NCBI GenBank assembly: GCA_004335835.1
Contig: RWJK01001977.1
Location: 312,335-376,334 of the forward strand
DNA from: Scenedesmus sp. ARA3
Taxonomy: Eukaryota > Chlorophyta > Chlorophyceae > Sphaeropleales > Scenedesmaceae
Direction: 5' to 3'
DNA length: 64,000 bases
The notes below the pieces were generated by a model, which ran no database searches, was not told the origin of the DNA, and saw only the letters and a program-made list of their open reading frames with translations. Numbering within the stretch: the first letter of the stretch is position 1; the number at the start of each line of letters is the position of its first letter. A program made the translations under genes and the position numbers. Below are positions 36,259-46,169 of the stretch, piece by piece.

Positions 36259-36323
36259 CGTGATGTTGGGTGGGCGTGGCAGGCTCCTCGATCGATGCGG
36301 AGGCATCTCCATCATTGCCTGCC

Positions 36324-36359
<36 letters not shown>

Positions 36360-37989
36360 GCACAAGGTGTGCTGGTTGTGCAGTTCACCACGATCCAGCA
36401 TTCACTGGCACAACACACTGTGGCATGCATGCTGTGCTGGCCTGTCTTACCTCCAGTGGCTGATGTGCGCTGGGACTTCTGGAAGCTCAAGTAACCAGCC
36501 TTCTTATCGCAAAACCACAAATCAAGCCACAACAATAAGCGGCATTCTATGATAACTCCCATTCTTATTCTATCCTCACCTCCGGTGGCTGATGTGCGCT
36601 GCGACTTCTGGAAGCTCACATAGCCCGCCTTCAAACTGGACGTGAGCGTGGTGAGGATGTCACTGATGGCCACGCCACTGAGGCAGCACACCGCGGGCGC
36701 CAGCACCAGCATGAGGCGCACCATGACGCCGCTGAAATATACAGCCGTGATGCCGTACAGCACCAGGAACAGCGAGCCTGCATGATGCAAAGACCGGAAG
36801 TAGAGTGTAACAGAATTAGGGCTTGACATGATGTGACAACCATGACGCCGCTGAAGTAGAGGGCCGTGATGCCGTACAGCACCAGGAACAGCGAGCCTGC
36901 AGGGGTTCGAAAGGCACAACAGATAATGCAGCGGTGTGTTGAATCAAGCACAGCAGGTAGCTGAGGTAGCTGAAGTAGACGGCAGACATGCCGTGCAGCA
37001 CCAGGAACAGCGAGCCTGCACGGCGATGGGTTCAAAGACACCACATGTACACCGCAATGTCAATCGATCGTTATCACAGGTCCGTGATGTGCTATGCAGA
37101 CGCTGCAGACACCAAAGCCCCAAACAGTGCAGCCCTTTGAACACTGCAAGCTCACAGTCATCGAGCTTCCTGAAGGTCACCATGATGCCTGCTGGCACCA
37201 CCAGCGCTGCATGATACAGGTATGTGGCATGCGATGCAGATGCAGTCCTTTGGTACCCTGCAAGCTCACCGTTATCAAGCTTGCGGAACGCCGCCATGAT
37301 GCCAGCTGGCGCCAGCAGCGCGGCGAAGTGCAGGTCTGTGATGTAGGAGGGCCAGGAGGGCGGCTGGTGCTCGCTGACACTTGCGATGATGGGCACGAAG
37401 CGACTGGCATACGTGGGGTCCAGCAGCGTCAGGCTGCGGCCTGGGGGAAGCAGAAACGACAGCAGGCAACACAGCAGCATGACTTGGGTGTTGTGGTAAT
37501 GTTGGGCTTTGCATACACACAGGTGAATAATGACGGGCTTTGCATACACACATAGGTGAATAGGCCCCAGCAGCACAAGGATGCTGTTACTAACGCAACG
37601 TCATCACACTGGTGCTGCAGTAGCCCTCCCGCCATGGCCAACCGCCCTAACTGCAGATCAGTCCAACATCACAGATTATATGCAGAGCCCAATCACAACA
37701 ACCCCTAAAACCTAAATGTTAAGACCTGCCTACCTGTCCAGCCAAAGGTGGGTGAGCGCAGCACATATCCCAGCATCATCAGCACCAGCCCAGCCAGGCC
37801 GCACGCCCCGCCCAGCAGCACCAGGCGCGTGGCGTACTCAAACTGGCGTGGCGGCAGCAGCGCCTTCACCCAGCGCACCGCCAGCGCGGCGTGCATGACT
37901 GCCGCAACCAGGAAGGATGCAAAGTGCTCGCTCATCATCACGGCATTGAAGCCCACCACGGGGATGGAGGCTGCGGGGTGGTTCAACGA

Positions 37990-38024
<35 letters not shown>

Positions 38025-41000
38025 CACGATTTGTCAAAAACAGGAGAAGCAGCAGCACCCAAGAATGAGGCAAAGTGCTCGCTCATCATGACCGCGTTGA
38101 AGCCCACCACGGGGATGGAGGCTGCAGGGCGTTAGTAAGATAACAACAGCAGCAGCAGTAGCAGTCATACAAAGAAAGGTGGGGAGCAAGCCACAGACAG
38201 AGGGTGACGCGCGTGCGCGGTGATGCAGGAGGGAGATTCGAAGCCATGGTACCAGTGGCAGCGATGGTGTGTGGCGCCACTCCACCCAACTCCCAGTCAC
38301 CTGCCAGCAGCGTGCCCACCAGCGCCCCTGCTGCTGCCTGCACCTGTCAGCTGGCTCACAACAAGGACACGCTCTTTGTGTCTCCCACCTGCCAATAGCA
38401 CCAACACCCTCATGCCACACACACTGCCATGCCAGGCAGCAGCTGTCCTTGTGTCACTCATTAGCGTACTGTCACGCTGCACTATGGCAACCAGCCCTTG
38501 ATCCGGAGTACACATACAGCAGCCCTCCTCCGCTCAGCCACCCACCTGCCAGCAGCGTGCCCACAAACACAAGCAGTGCAAAGGCCAGGTAGTGCCGGGC
38601 AGTAGATGGGGATGAGGTTGATCACAAAGCACACTCATGAAGCACACTCACAAATCCCCAGCCCTCCCACGGACCGGCACTGGAATCACGCACAGCCCAA
38701 GCATACCCTGCTGCTCCCCAGCACCTCCCATCTGCCTTTGAAAGCGGTGGAAAACCAAAACCCCGTTCACCTGCCAGCAGCGTGCCCACGAACACCAGCG
38801 GCGCGAAGGCCAGGTAGTGCCGTCAACCTCCCAGTGACCACGCAGGCCAGGCAGTAGATGGGGATGAGGTTAACCACGAGGCACACTCTCACACACTCAC
38901 AACTCCTCGGCCCTCCCACCCGCCAGCACTATAACCCCACACACCCGATGCATATCCTACTGCTCCTCCGCACCTCCCAGCTGGCTTTATAAACTGGTAA
39001 CACCAAACCTGCCTCTCACCTGCCAGCAGCGTGCCCGCGAACACCAGCGGCGCAAAGGCCAGGTAGTGCCTGGCAGTAGATGGGAATGAGGTTGATCACG
39101 AAGCACACTCACGAACCACACGCTCTCACAGACTCACAACCTTCCAACCCTCCCACCCGACAGCACTGCAACCACGCACACCCCATGCATACCCTGCTGC
39201 TCCCCTGCACCTCCCATCTGCCATTGAAAATCCAAAACCCCGTTCACCTGCCAGCAGCGTGCCCACAAACACCAGCGGCGCAAAGGCCAGGTAGTGCCGC
39301 GCCGTGAGCCTCCCGGTCACCACGCAGGCCAGGCAGTAGATGGGGATGAGGTTGATCACGAAGCTGTAGCCGCCCCATGACAGCACCATGTAGAAGTAGG
39401 CCAGCAGGTTGATGGTGCCCCAGCGCAGGCTGCCGCTGTTCACTGTCTGCAAAAGTGAAACATAACAGCATAAGGAGCTTGTCAGCTTTTTGAGTGCAAG
39501 CTCTGAAACCAGGGGCCGGCTGGATGTGCGTTCTGGCTGGCTTGCGAAGGTGAGGTGCAAGTGCAGAGTGATGGTGGCACATGCAAGCCCACAGGATACA
39601 TGCGTAACAACACAGTACTAGCATCAGCATCAGCAACAGCACAACATTGATGGTGCCCCAGCGCAGGCTGCCGCTGTTCACCGTCTGCAGTGCTTCGCGA
39701 TGGGCGGGAGAACAGGGCGTGGGCAGCAGAGCGTGCGTGAATGAAACCACCCTGCTAAGGTGATGTAAATATTTGTGCGGCGGCAGTTGACACATGTGAA
39801 GGTGTGCAGTATCAACAACAACCACAAGACACAGAGGCTTCCCCCACCCACGTTGATGAAGGTGTAGAAGGTGAACACCAGAGCAAAGATGGCCACGCCC
39901 TCATTCTTGTAGCTGCCCGCCACAACACTCCCTGCTGATGTAGCTGGGCACCATGCCGATCAGCACACCCACCATACACAAACATTCACACGAGCCGTCC
40001 CAACACCTTGACGAGCAGGTACCAGGTGGCCACCCAGCGAACAACTTTTCAAAACACGGGGTAACAACAGTAGATGCAAGCCGTGCATGCGTCCCCCCGA
40101 CCCACCTTGATGAAGGTGTAGAAGGTGAACACCAGAGCAAAGATGGCCACGCCTTCGTTGTCATAGCTGCCCGCCACACTCCGACTGATGTAGCTGGGCA
40201 CCATGCCAATCAGTGCAGCAGCAGCCAGGCCAGCTCCCGTGTCCCAGCATTCACTGACCAGGCCGTATGCAGCCAGCGAGCAGAAGGCGCTGAACAACGG
40301 CGCGGTGAACACGCATACCTGCAATGGAAGGCAAGTAACAGCAGCAGCGGCGGGAAGCAAGCAGGTCAGTTGTTGGATCAGGAGAGGTCCACTGTGCTGG
40401 CAAGGGCCGGTGGTCTCGGCATGGCGTGCGCAACGCACTGCCCATACCATCTGCTGCTGCTGCTCTACCCTGATAAAACACGAGCTAGTGGCGCACAGAC
40501 AGCTGCTGCTGCTGCAAGACACAGCTGCAATGCCGCCGCTGTGCCACAGGAGAACCTGCTGCTGCTGCTGCTGCCGCTGCTGCTGGGCGCACCTCCTGCA
40601 CGTGTACTGGGATGTTGAAGAAGTGCAGCAGCTGGTACATGAGGCCCGCCGTGTAGATCAGGCCCTGCAGACAGCAGCACAGCACACCACACACCACAGC
40701 ACACGGTGCAGCAGTCGACCAACAGCGAAGGCCAGGCAGTTGACTGTCACATGCCACTACAGGCACAGCAAGCCAGCCAATGCATCAGTTCCAGAAGGTC
40801 AAAGGCCAGGCGTGGGACTGTTGGAGGGTGTTATGGGCAGGCATAGTGTGGTTGGCACGATGAGGGTGCAGCGCAACGAAGCACACAGCAACACCTCTGA
40901 GTTGCAAGGATACGTGCAGCAGCGCTATGGACATGGCACAGGAATATGAGGACTCTGCTGCATGTCCTTTGCTGCAATGATCAGTGTCTGGGCCTGCAAT

Positions 41001-41836
41001 GTGGGTGGCTGCAGCCGCTTGCTGCTGCCTGCCTGCCAGGTCAGCGCACTCACTGGGTACACTGTGCCTCCAATCACACGGCCCAGAGGGTACCAGGTGC
41101 GGTCATCAAACCTGTGTTGCAGCACATGTGGCACGGCATTCAGCACAAAGTGCAGTTGCTAGCTGCGGTGGCTGAACACAAGTAAGACCTAGTGCTTGCA
41201 TACTGTCTGCAGGCGTGTAGCATGTGTCTGGCTGCATGCGCACTGCTTGCACAGCTAGCGGCAGCAGCGCCTGTCACTGGGGACGCCTCTGTGCCGCATC
41301 TCAGAACAGACGGGCAGCTGCAGAGAACTCCTCTGCTGCCCCAACATGCTGTGGCCGTTGTTGATCAGTTAACTTACACACGTCTGCTGCTGCTGCTGCT
41401 GTTGCACAGCATGTCCCGCTGCTGTGGCTGCTCACCAGTCCCACATGTTGTAGAAACCGTTCTTTGTGAGGAACTGGGTGACGCGGTAGTTGAAGTAAGG
41501 GTCAAACTCGTGGATGACGCTCTCGTATTTGACCACAGAGAACAGCCTGCATGGCAGCCAGCCAAGCCAGCAGCATCAACATCAGCAACAACAGCAGCAA
41601 CCACCTCCTGCAGTACTTGCAGTACCCCTGAAGTCAGCTGCTGGCTAGGCACTGCTGAAAACGGCCGATCTAATGTTAAATGTCAATGAATGCGTCAAAG
41701 GTTGCACTGTTTGGGTATGATCGTGCTGCAGGGCTTGATCACGGTCAGAGCAGCACCTGATGCTGAACGACATGGTGGCGATGAGCAGCAGCAGCAAGCT
41801 GCGTGTGCTCCAGCCCCAGGCGTTTAATGCCGCCAT
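31799..41836 (-). CDS. STT3: Oligosaccharyltransferase catalytic subunit STT3
   Basis: Multi-pass ER membrane enzyme that transfers the lipid-linked glycan to Asn in Asn-X-Ser/Thr sequons. Exons in coding order: 41836-41757, 41546-41436, 41111-41054, 40664-40593, 40318-40106, 39446-39248, 37970-37734, 37440-37270, 36777-36580, 36208-35913, 35397-35297, 34019-33797, 33069-32936, 32502-32362, 31877-31799. They sum to 2313 nt, 770 aa, close to plant STT3. Hallmarks: [10 protein letters not shown] (first acidic motif, D42), [30 protein letters not shown] (about residues 344-348), the peptide-binding WWDYGYQ at 579-585 (its first Trp codon spans an intron), the NNTWNTSH loop and the DK-type motif DINKFLWM (D646, K649, M653). 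The C-terminus is basic ([10 protein letters not shown]). All 14 introns carry or lack exon-edge copies as listed separately; the coding frame itself is intact. Confidence 0.96.
32104..33660 (-). repeat. Exon-edge copies around STT3 exons 13 and 14
   Basis: Near 32104-32160 lies a copy of the exon 14 tail with donor. Near 32550-32620 is a copy of its start ([18 protein letters not shown]). Near 32805-32870 is a copy of the exon 13 tail ([12 protein letters not shown]). Near 33136-33195, 33262-33312 and 33600-33657 are three copies of the exon 13 start ([16 protein letters not shown] and more decayed forms), each preceded by an acceptor-like sequence. Confidence 0.85.
34072..34370 (-). repeat. 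Array of STT3 catalytic exon (WDYGYQ) start copies
   Basis: Three acceptor-side copies of exon 12 end near 34133, 34252 and 34362, with a period of about 115 bp counted from the true acceptor at 34020. On the minus strand they read [34 protein letters not shown] and [21 protein letters not shown]. The two nearest the exon keep the CCTGCAG acceptor. Confidence 0.9.
34770..35345 (-). repeat. Array of STT3 exon 11 tail copies with donors
   Basis: Five degenerate copies of the exon 11 end (codons for HNTxxETKVASW) lie downstream of the true donor at 35297/35296, near 34775, 34885, 34975, 35078 and 35170, a period of about 90-105 bp. Copies keep the GGTGAGC donor or a close variant, and each is followed by a similar intron segment (plus-strand cacaccctgaacc-like). 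Confidence 0.9.
35585..35840 (-). repeat. STT3 exon 10 tail copies, one with five 18-bp units
   Basis: Two copies of the exon 10 end ([12 protein letters not shown] plus donor) lie at about 35588-35740 and 35781-35840. In the first, an 18-bp piece (cacatgtcagcagacgcc) is amplified five times head to tail at about 35613-35704. Confidence 0.9.
36245..37212 (-). repeat. Exon-edge copies around STT3 exons 8, 9 and 10
   Basis: 36256-36330: copy of the exon 10 start region (ASxxEPATPT). 36440-36500: copy of the exon 9 tail ([18 protein letters not shown] plus donor). 36841-36895 and 36960-37015: two acceptor-side copies of the exon 9 start ([17 protein letters not shown] and [16 protein letters not shown]). 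37146-37210: copy of the exon 8 tail ([13 protein letters not shown] plus donor). Confidence 0.88.
38067..38135 (-). pseudogene. Acceptor-side copy of STT3 exon 7 start
   Basis: Minus-strand copy of the exon 7 beginning ([16 protein letters not shown], nucleotide-similar with a CTGCAG acceptor), about 145 bp upstream of the true exon 7 acceptor. Confidence 0.85.
38290..39247 (-). repeat. Array of about 240-bp units carrying the STT3 exon 6 tail
   Basis: Copies of the exon 6 end (codons for [17 protein letters not shown] and the GTGA donor) recur near 38298 (short), 38545, 38768 and 39018, then the true donor at 39247. Spacing is about 247, 223, 250 and 229 bp. Each unit continues into a shared intron segment (plus-strand accctgctgctcc, cacctcccatctgc). 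Two copies have lost the same internal stretch coding for the [10 protein letters not shown] region. Confidence 0.93.
39645..39975 (-). repeat. Copies of STT3 exon 6 start and exon 5 3' half
   Basis: 39646-39690 reads an acceptor-side copy of the exon 6 start ([13 protein letters not shown]). 39843-39975 reads a frameshifted copy of the exon 5 end (IGMVPSYIS, then [17 protein letters not shown] plus donor). Both lie in intron 5. Confidence 0.9.
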
Positions 41837-42898
41837 GTTGCTGCTGTATGCGAGATCCTGGCACGCTCTGCGTCAGCACGCCAGTACTGAGCTGAACTGC
41901 TCCTGCTCCGGTCTCCCGCGTTTCGCCTAATCAACAACCAGAGTTAGCAGGTGACTGTCATTATCGTGATAGATTACACGAGCCTTGAATGTGAGGCAAG
42001 ACAAAGCAGATCAGCAGCACGGAACGAATGTGCTGCACGCCAACCGAATTAACCCTGGTGCACAGCAGCTTGATCACGCTCTCACGGTCGCTGATTAAGT
42101 TGACAGGTACCACTCGAAACGCTGCTGCCCGCATGTGTCACTAGGCACTAGGCCCTAGGTTGCAACAGTTGATGGCGCCTGCCCCTCAGTGCTCCTTTTA
42201 TGTGTCTGGCTCAATCGCTAACCTTTGCTTGCTGGGCCGACAACATGATGCGGTAAAAGTTCAGGTGTGGCTCAGGCATGATGAGATGCTGCAAGTAGAT
42301 GGCTGCAAGACGATGGCTTGTACCCTGACAGTCCCCCAGACAGCCCTGAGGATGCAGATTTGAAAGGTCATGGGGTGACAATGCACACACCGCAAGCCTT
42401 GAAGAATTCATTGCTGTTCTTGTTCAGGACAAAAGAAGAACTGCCTTGAAATGCAATGGCAGATGCATGTCTACCATGATAAATCCAGGCAAAAGCAAGC
42501 CTACATGTACACAAGGCCAGTATAATACGTAGCACGTCATTACCTGAACCAATAATTGCCAGGCTGGCATGGTGCCGCAGGGATAACCTCAGCAGCACGG
42601 ACTGGTAAGACCACATGCAGGATAAGCTTAGCCCTCAAAGATTCTGATTTACCAGCAGTACGCCGCACACATTCACAGCATTGTCTTTGACCAATGCGTC
42701 CATTGTCTTTGACCCATCTGTCCATGGTCTTTGACCATTCCGGCATCGCTGCCACCGCCGGCCACTTTTGTTGGCGTAATGGACACAACTCTCGAATGGT
42801 CGGACACCACAAATGCATGCACGTATGCGCACAAATATACCTGTGCCAGATACACACAGAATGATGCTGTTAGGCAGCGGTCGAGCTGATCTTGTCCG
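41837..42898. other. Intergenic region (STT3 promoter, BTB gene 3' flank)
   Basis: No gene seen. A 22-bp unit repeated three times lies at 42679-42744; each unit contains CTTTGACC. No clear TATA box was found for STT3. Confidence 0.45.
42679..42744. repeat. Three 22-bp tandem repeats with TTTGACC
   Basis: Units at 42679-42700, 42701-42722 and 42723-42744 share cat-gtctttgacc and differ mainly in the last eight bases. The TTGACC core equals a WRKY W-box in land plants; any function here is speculative. Confidence 0.9.
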
Positions 42899-44127
42899 TC
42901 ATGTCCCCCTACTAGGCTGTGGCAATGCATTCTCCCAGCAAGCAGGCAGGCGGGGTGCACGAGGCTTGCCAACGCCCTGCATGCCGCTGCGGCGCAGCAG
43001 CTCCGCCCCGCTAGCGCTGCGGGCTGCTGCCAGCACCCGCTGGGAGAAGATGGCCTCACTGCTATCAAACACTGACACGCCTGGTGTGAAGTCTTCCATG
43101 AGCTCTCGTGCAGTACCGTGCACGAAGCGTATCACAGGCTGCAACAGCTGCTTCAGGCCCAGCTTGAACCCCAGGAACAGCAGCGCCTCCAGCTGCTCCC
43201 CCAGCTGCTGCTGCAGGTGCTGCAGCTGCTCGGCACTCAGCTCCTCCACAAGCTCAGCCCACGCAACGCGCCTGCGTGCCGTTATAAAGTGCTTCACAGC
43301 GTCGTGGTGTCTTACAATATTGTATTGAACAGTGTTGTTAGTCGTGCAGTCCCTCATAGTGTAGCGGGCGTCCAGCTTCAATGTCACACGCTTGGCGCCA
43401 ATTGGCTCCTCTGCTGCTGCTGCTGCTGCTGATGCTGATGCTGCTGCTGCTGCTGCAGTGGTGGTCCCACTGCTGTTGCCCTCAAAGCTGCACTCCAGCT
43501 CTGCACGTGCGCTGTTGCCAAGCAGTCCTGCAAGCTGAACCAGCACTGTGCTGCTGCAGCCAACTGCGTCAGCAAACCACAGCATCTCCTCCAATTGCGG
43601 CAGGCTATATTGTCCTGCAGTGCGGTCTGGTTTATAGCCCAGAGCTCCCATGCTGCTGTATACCACGGACACCACAGCTGTAACTGCTGTCTGGCTGACT
43701 GGCCTGCCGTTAACCAACAGGTTGCTCAGGTCCCAGGTGTTGCTTGCAGGAGCGTTGCGCCAGCAGCTGCACACCAGCCGAAGTACCTGCGTTTACGCCC
43801 AGCAATGACGTTGGAAGTAAAGACAGCTCCTTGCAAAACATTGTTGCATGCTATCTGCTTTTGCCAGCATCTGTGCGAAGCACGCTGCAGTGCTAGTACC
43901 AGTGCCAGTACATGTAGAGTACAAGATGCAACTGTGCACAGCACGCTGCAACAGGGTCCATGCTGCTATTTGTGGCACTACATCTGCATCTAAGCAATGC
44001 GAACCAGAAGATAACTCACCTCATTGTGCGCCGGGATGTGGCCACCGTCAGCTGTCTTGACAGTAAGGGTGGGGTCAGTGCCTGCTGCAAACTCAGCAAA
44101 GCTGCTCTGCTTGCTGCATGAAGCCAT
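42899..44127 (-). CDS. BTB/POZ-like domain protein
   Basis: Two exons, 44127-44020 and 43786-42899, make 996 nt (331 aa). Residues about 15-110 read like a BTB/POZ domain. A beta hairpin (PTLTVKTADGGHIPAHNE) is followed at the intron by VLRLVCSCWRNA, then DLSNLLVNGRPVSQTAVTAVVSVVYS and LPQLEEMLWFADAVGC. This corresponds to the usual I-xAHxxVLxxxSxxF and L-xxLLxxADxx pattern, with the family's exposed Phe or Tyr replaced. The rest is helical with an Ala/Ser/Gln-rich insertion and ends in an Arg/Pro-rich tail. BTB proteins act as homodimers or Cullin-3 adaptors; no partner domain such as MATH or Kelch is visible. Assignment is by pattern only. Confidence 0.6.
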
Positions 44128-44358
44128 TATATGGTGAATTCAATGTTTAGTTGTTTCTGTTGTGGAGACTACTGGAGGCAAGAAACAGGGGTAGCCGATT
44201 GGCTCTCTTTGCAAACACAGTACGCTCAGTGAGCACAACCAGGGATGCGAGAGACAGCACTCGAACCAGTTGATGTTCGGAATTGTTAAGTTAACTTCTG
44301 TTGTGCTTTATTCAAGCACGATGAAAACCCACGACCAACATTTAAACGGTCACGCGCC

Positions 44359-44444
44359 TTAGGGCTTTGCGGCCCTTGCTGCTTCTTGAACATCCTGTGC
44401 TTCGGGCGTGGCATCAGGGTCACCCATGCATATGTGGCATACCC
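44359..44444 (-). CDS. Possible terminal exon of an unknown gene
   Basis: On the minus strand TATGCAG is followed by an open frame of 27 codons (GVCHICMGDPDATPEAQ...AARAAKP) and TAA. The acidic/Ala helix and CxxC pair look protein-like. A possible upstream exon of the same gene is the block ending at 45103 (NEAQALATRGGLPKLLL, then FKQFSISLKSQLSAFLQLAQ plus GT). The gap between them prevents confirmation. Confidence 0.3.
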
Positions 44445-45050
44445 CTGCATATTTAGCCACCATGCAAAGTAGTACCTGCCAAGGGTCGGGCATCATACGC
44501 ATAGGGCTGCTGCTTCCACGTTGAGCTGTGAGATTCAACTGGCGTGAAGCCGGGCTGTGACACAGCTGGTCACACTTTGTAAGTACCGGCGATCAGTTAA
44601 TTGACCACATGCTGTTCAGCCATGACTACGTGCAACATCACACCCACACACCACCACGCTGCTCCAGCAGCTCCATGCATGCGCTACCATGTGCCTCTCA
44701 ACAAGCTATACAGCATGGCTGCAGGCATCATATAATGAAAAGGCTGTCAAAAAACAACCAGCAGCGCAAGAAGCAGCCAGGAGCACCAGCCATGCCAGGC
44801 GTTCATTTTCGTAGCTGGTAGGTGCTGCAGCATTGTCTCACTGAACGCCCAAAGCAGCAAAACCGAAATCTTCGCGCTGTAAGGCTACAGCGTACCCCGG
44901 CATGCTCACGCCAACATAAGATTTCTTGCAGTCGCATGTACGTGTATCCCTCATCAACATCACTTTCCGACGCACAGCACCATGTGGCTACACACCCAAA
45001 TGCCCACAAAACCTTCATGCTGAAGATCCAACATGCTGCTCCCCCCCCCC

Positions 45051-45062
45051 NNNNNNNNNNNN
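45051..45062. other. Assembly gap (12 N)
   Basis: Run of N immediately after ten C bases. Confidence 1.
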
Positions 45063-45699
45063 CTTCCCCCGGCCCTATCCCACCCCCACTGCCGCCACAG
45101 ACCTGCGCCAGCTGCAAGAAAGCTGAAAGCTGCGACTTCAATGATATACTAAACTGCTTGAATGTTATCAGCAGCAGCTTCGGCAGGCCACCCCGGGTGG
45201 CCAGGGCCTGTGCCTCATTGACACTGCCGTGCGCACTGTCTTGAAAACACTGTACCTTTCACTGCTGCCCGCATGCGCGGCTACACCCACTGTGTGATAT
45301 ATTCACATGCCAGCTTTCACAACTGATCCAACAGTAGCCAACCAACATGCTTACATGTGCAGCAGTCCTTGAACCACATGCACATTGTGTCAAAGCAGCC
45401 GGCATAGTGCAACCATAAGAGGGTGGAGCGAGGTATGTTGACTTCTGCTTTTGAGGCCACCAGTAGCATGTTGTAACACATGAGACAGGTCAGCAGCACG
45501 ACAGCACCACAGCACATGTGGTGCGCTGCAGGCCCAGCAGCCAGCAGAGCACTGCCGCATGTACAGCACCCTGATTGTTCAAAACAGTGAGGAACACTCA
45601 CTCCAGAGTGTAGGCAGTTGACTATCAGCCCCTGGCCTCACATAAGTACATGACTCCCATTTTCCCACACTGCAGCTCAAGCCCTGCACATTCCGCACT

Positions 45700-46160
45700 C
45701 ATACCGAGGCTCATACTGCAGCATAGCCAGCTGACATGGCCATGACCCGCACAACAGCAGCTGCTGTGGGCTCCCTTGCCTTTCACAGCAGCACCACAAC
45801 ACATGTGTGATGCTGGACCACTTGTGCCGCGCATCAACCTTGTGCAATTCACTGCATTGCAGGAGCATCCCCAACTGGAAACTGGCTTCCACCCCAGCGG
45901 CCTTCATCGTAACGCAACTCAATAGCGCGTGACAAGCACGCCCGACTGCATGTTCTGCTGCGGCTAACCCGGCTGTTGCGCGCTGTAGCCGCTGTAGCCT
46001 GGCGCAGCAGCAGAAACTGTCCGTTCTCTTGCATTTCACCGCAGCACCACAACACCGGGATGATGCCGCAACCTCCTGCAACACACACACAGACCTTATG
46101 CAGTTTGCTGCCTGGCAGGAACACCCCACAACTAGCAAGCGGCTTTGTTCCCAGCGCAAA
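45700..46160 (-). repeat. Downstream copies of the two-TM protein last exon and 3' flank
   Basis: 45915-46018 repeats the end of exon 46170-46400 (minus strand: GYSGY...stop region, decayed). The flanking 3' segment is also repeated (cagcaccacaacac at about 45789 and 46042). A third, weaker copy starts near 45700. The period is about 245 bp. Confidence 0.8.
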
Positions 46161-46169
46161 CTCAGCATA

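Larger units (their letters stand above)
44128..46169. other. Region with possible gene fragments, a gap and repeats
   Basis: Contains a possible minus-strand terminal exon (44359-44444), a coding-like minus-strand block ending at a donor at 45103, a poly-C run next to a 12-N gap (45051-45062), another coding-like minus-strand stretch at about 45365-45500 (CYNMLLVASKAEVNIPRS), and at 45700-46160 decayed downstream copies of the last exon of the two-TM protein. I cannot join these into one gene. Confidence 0.4.
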
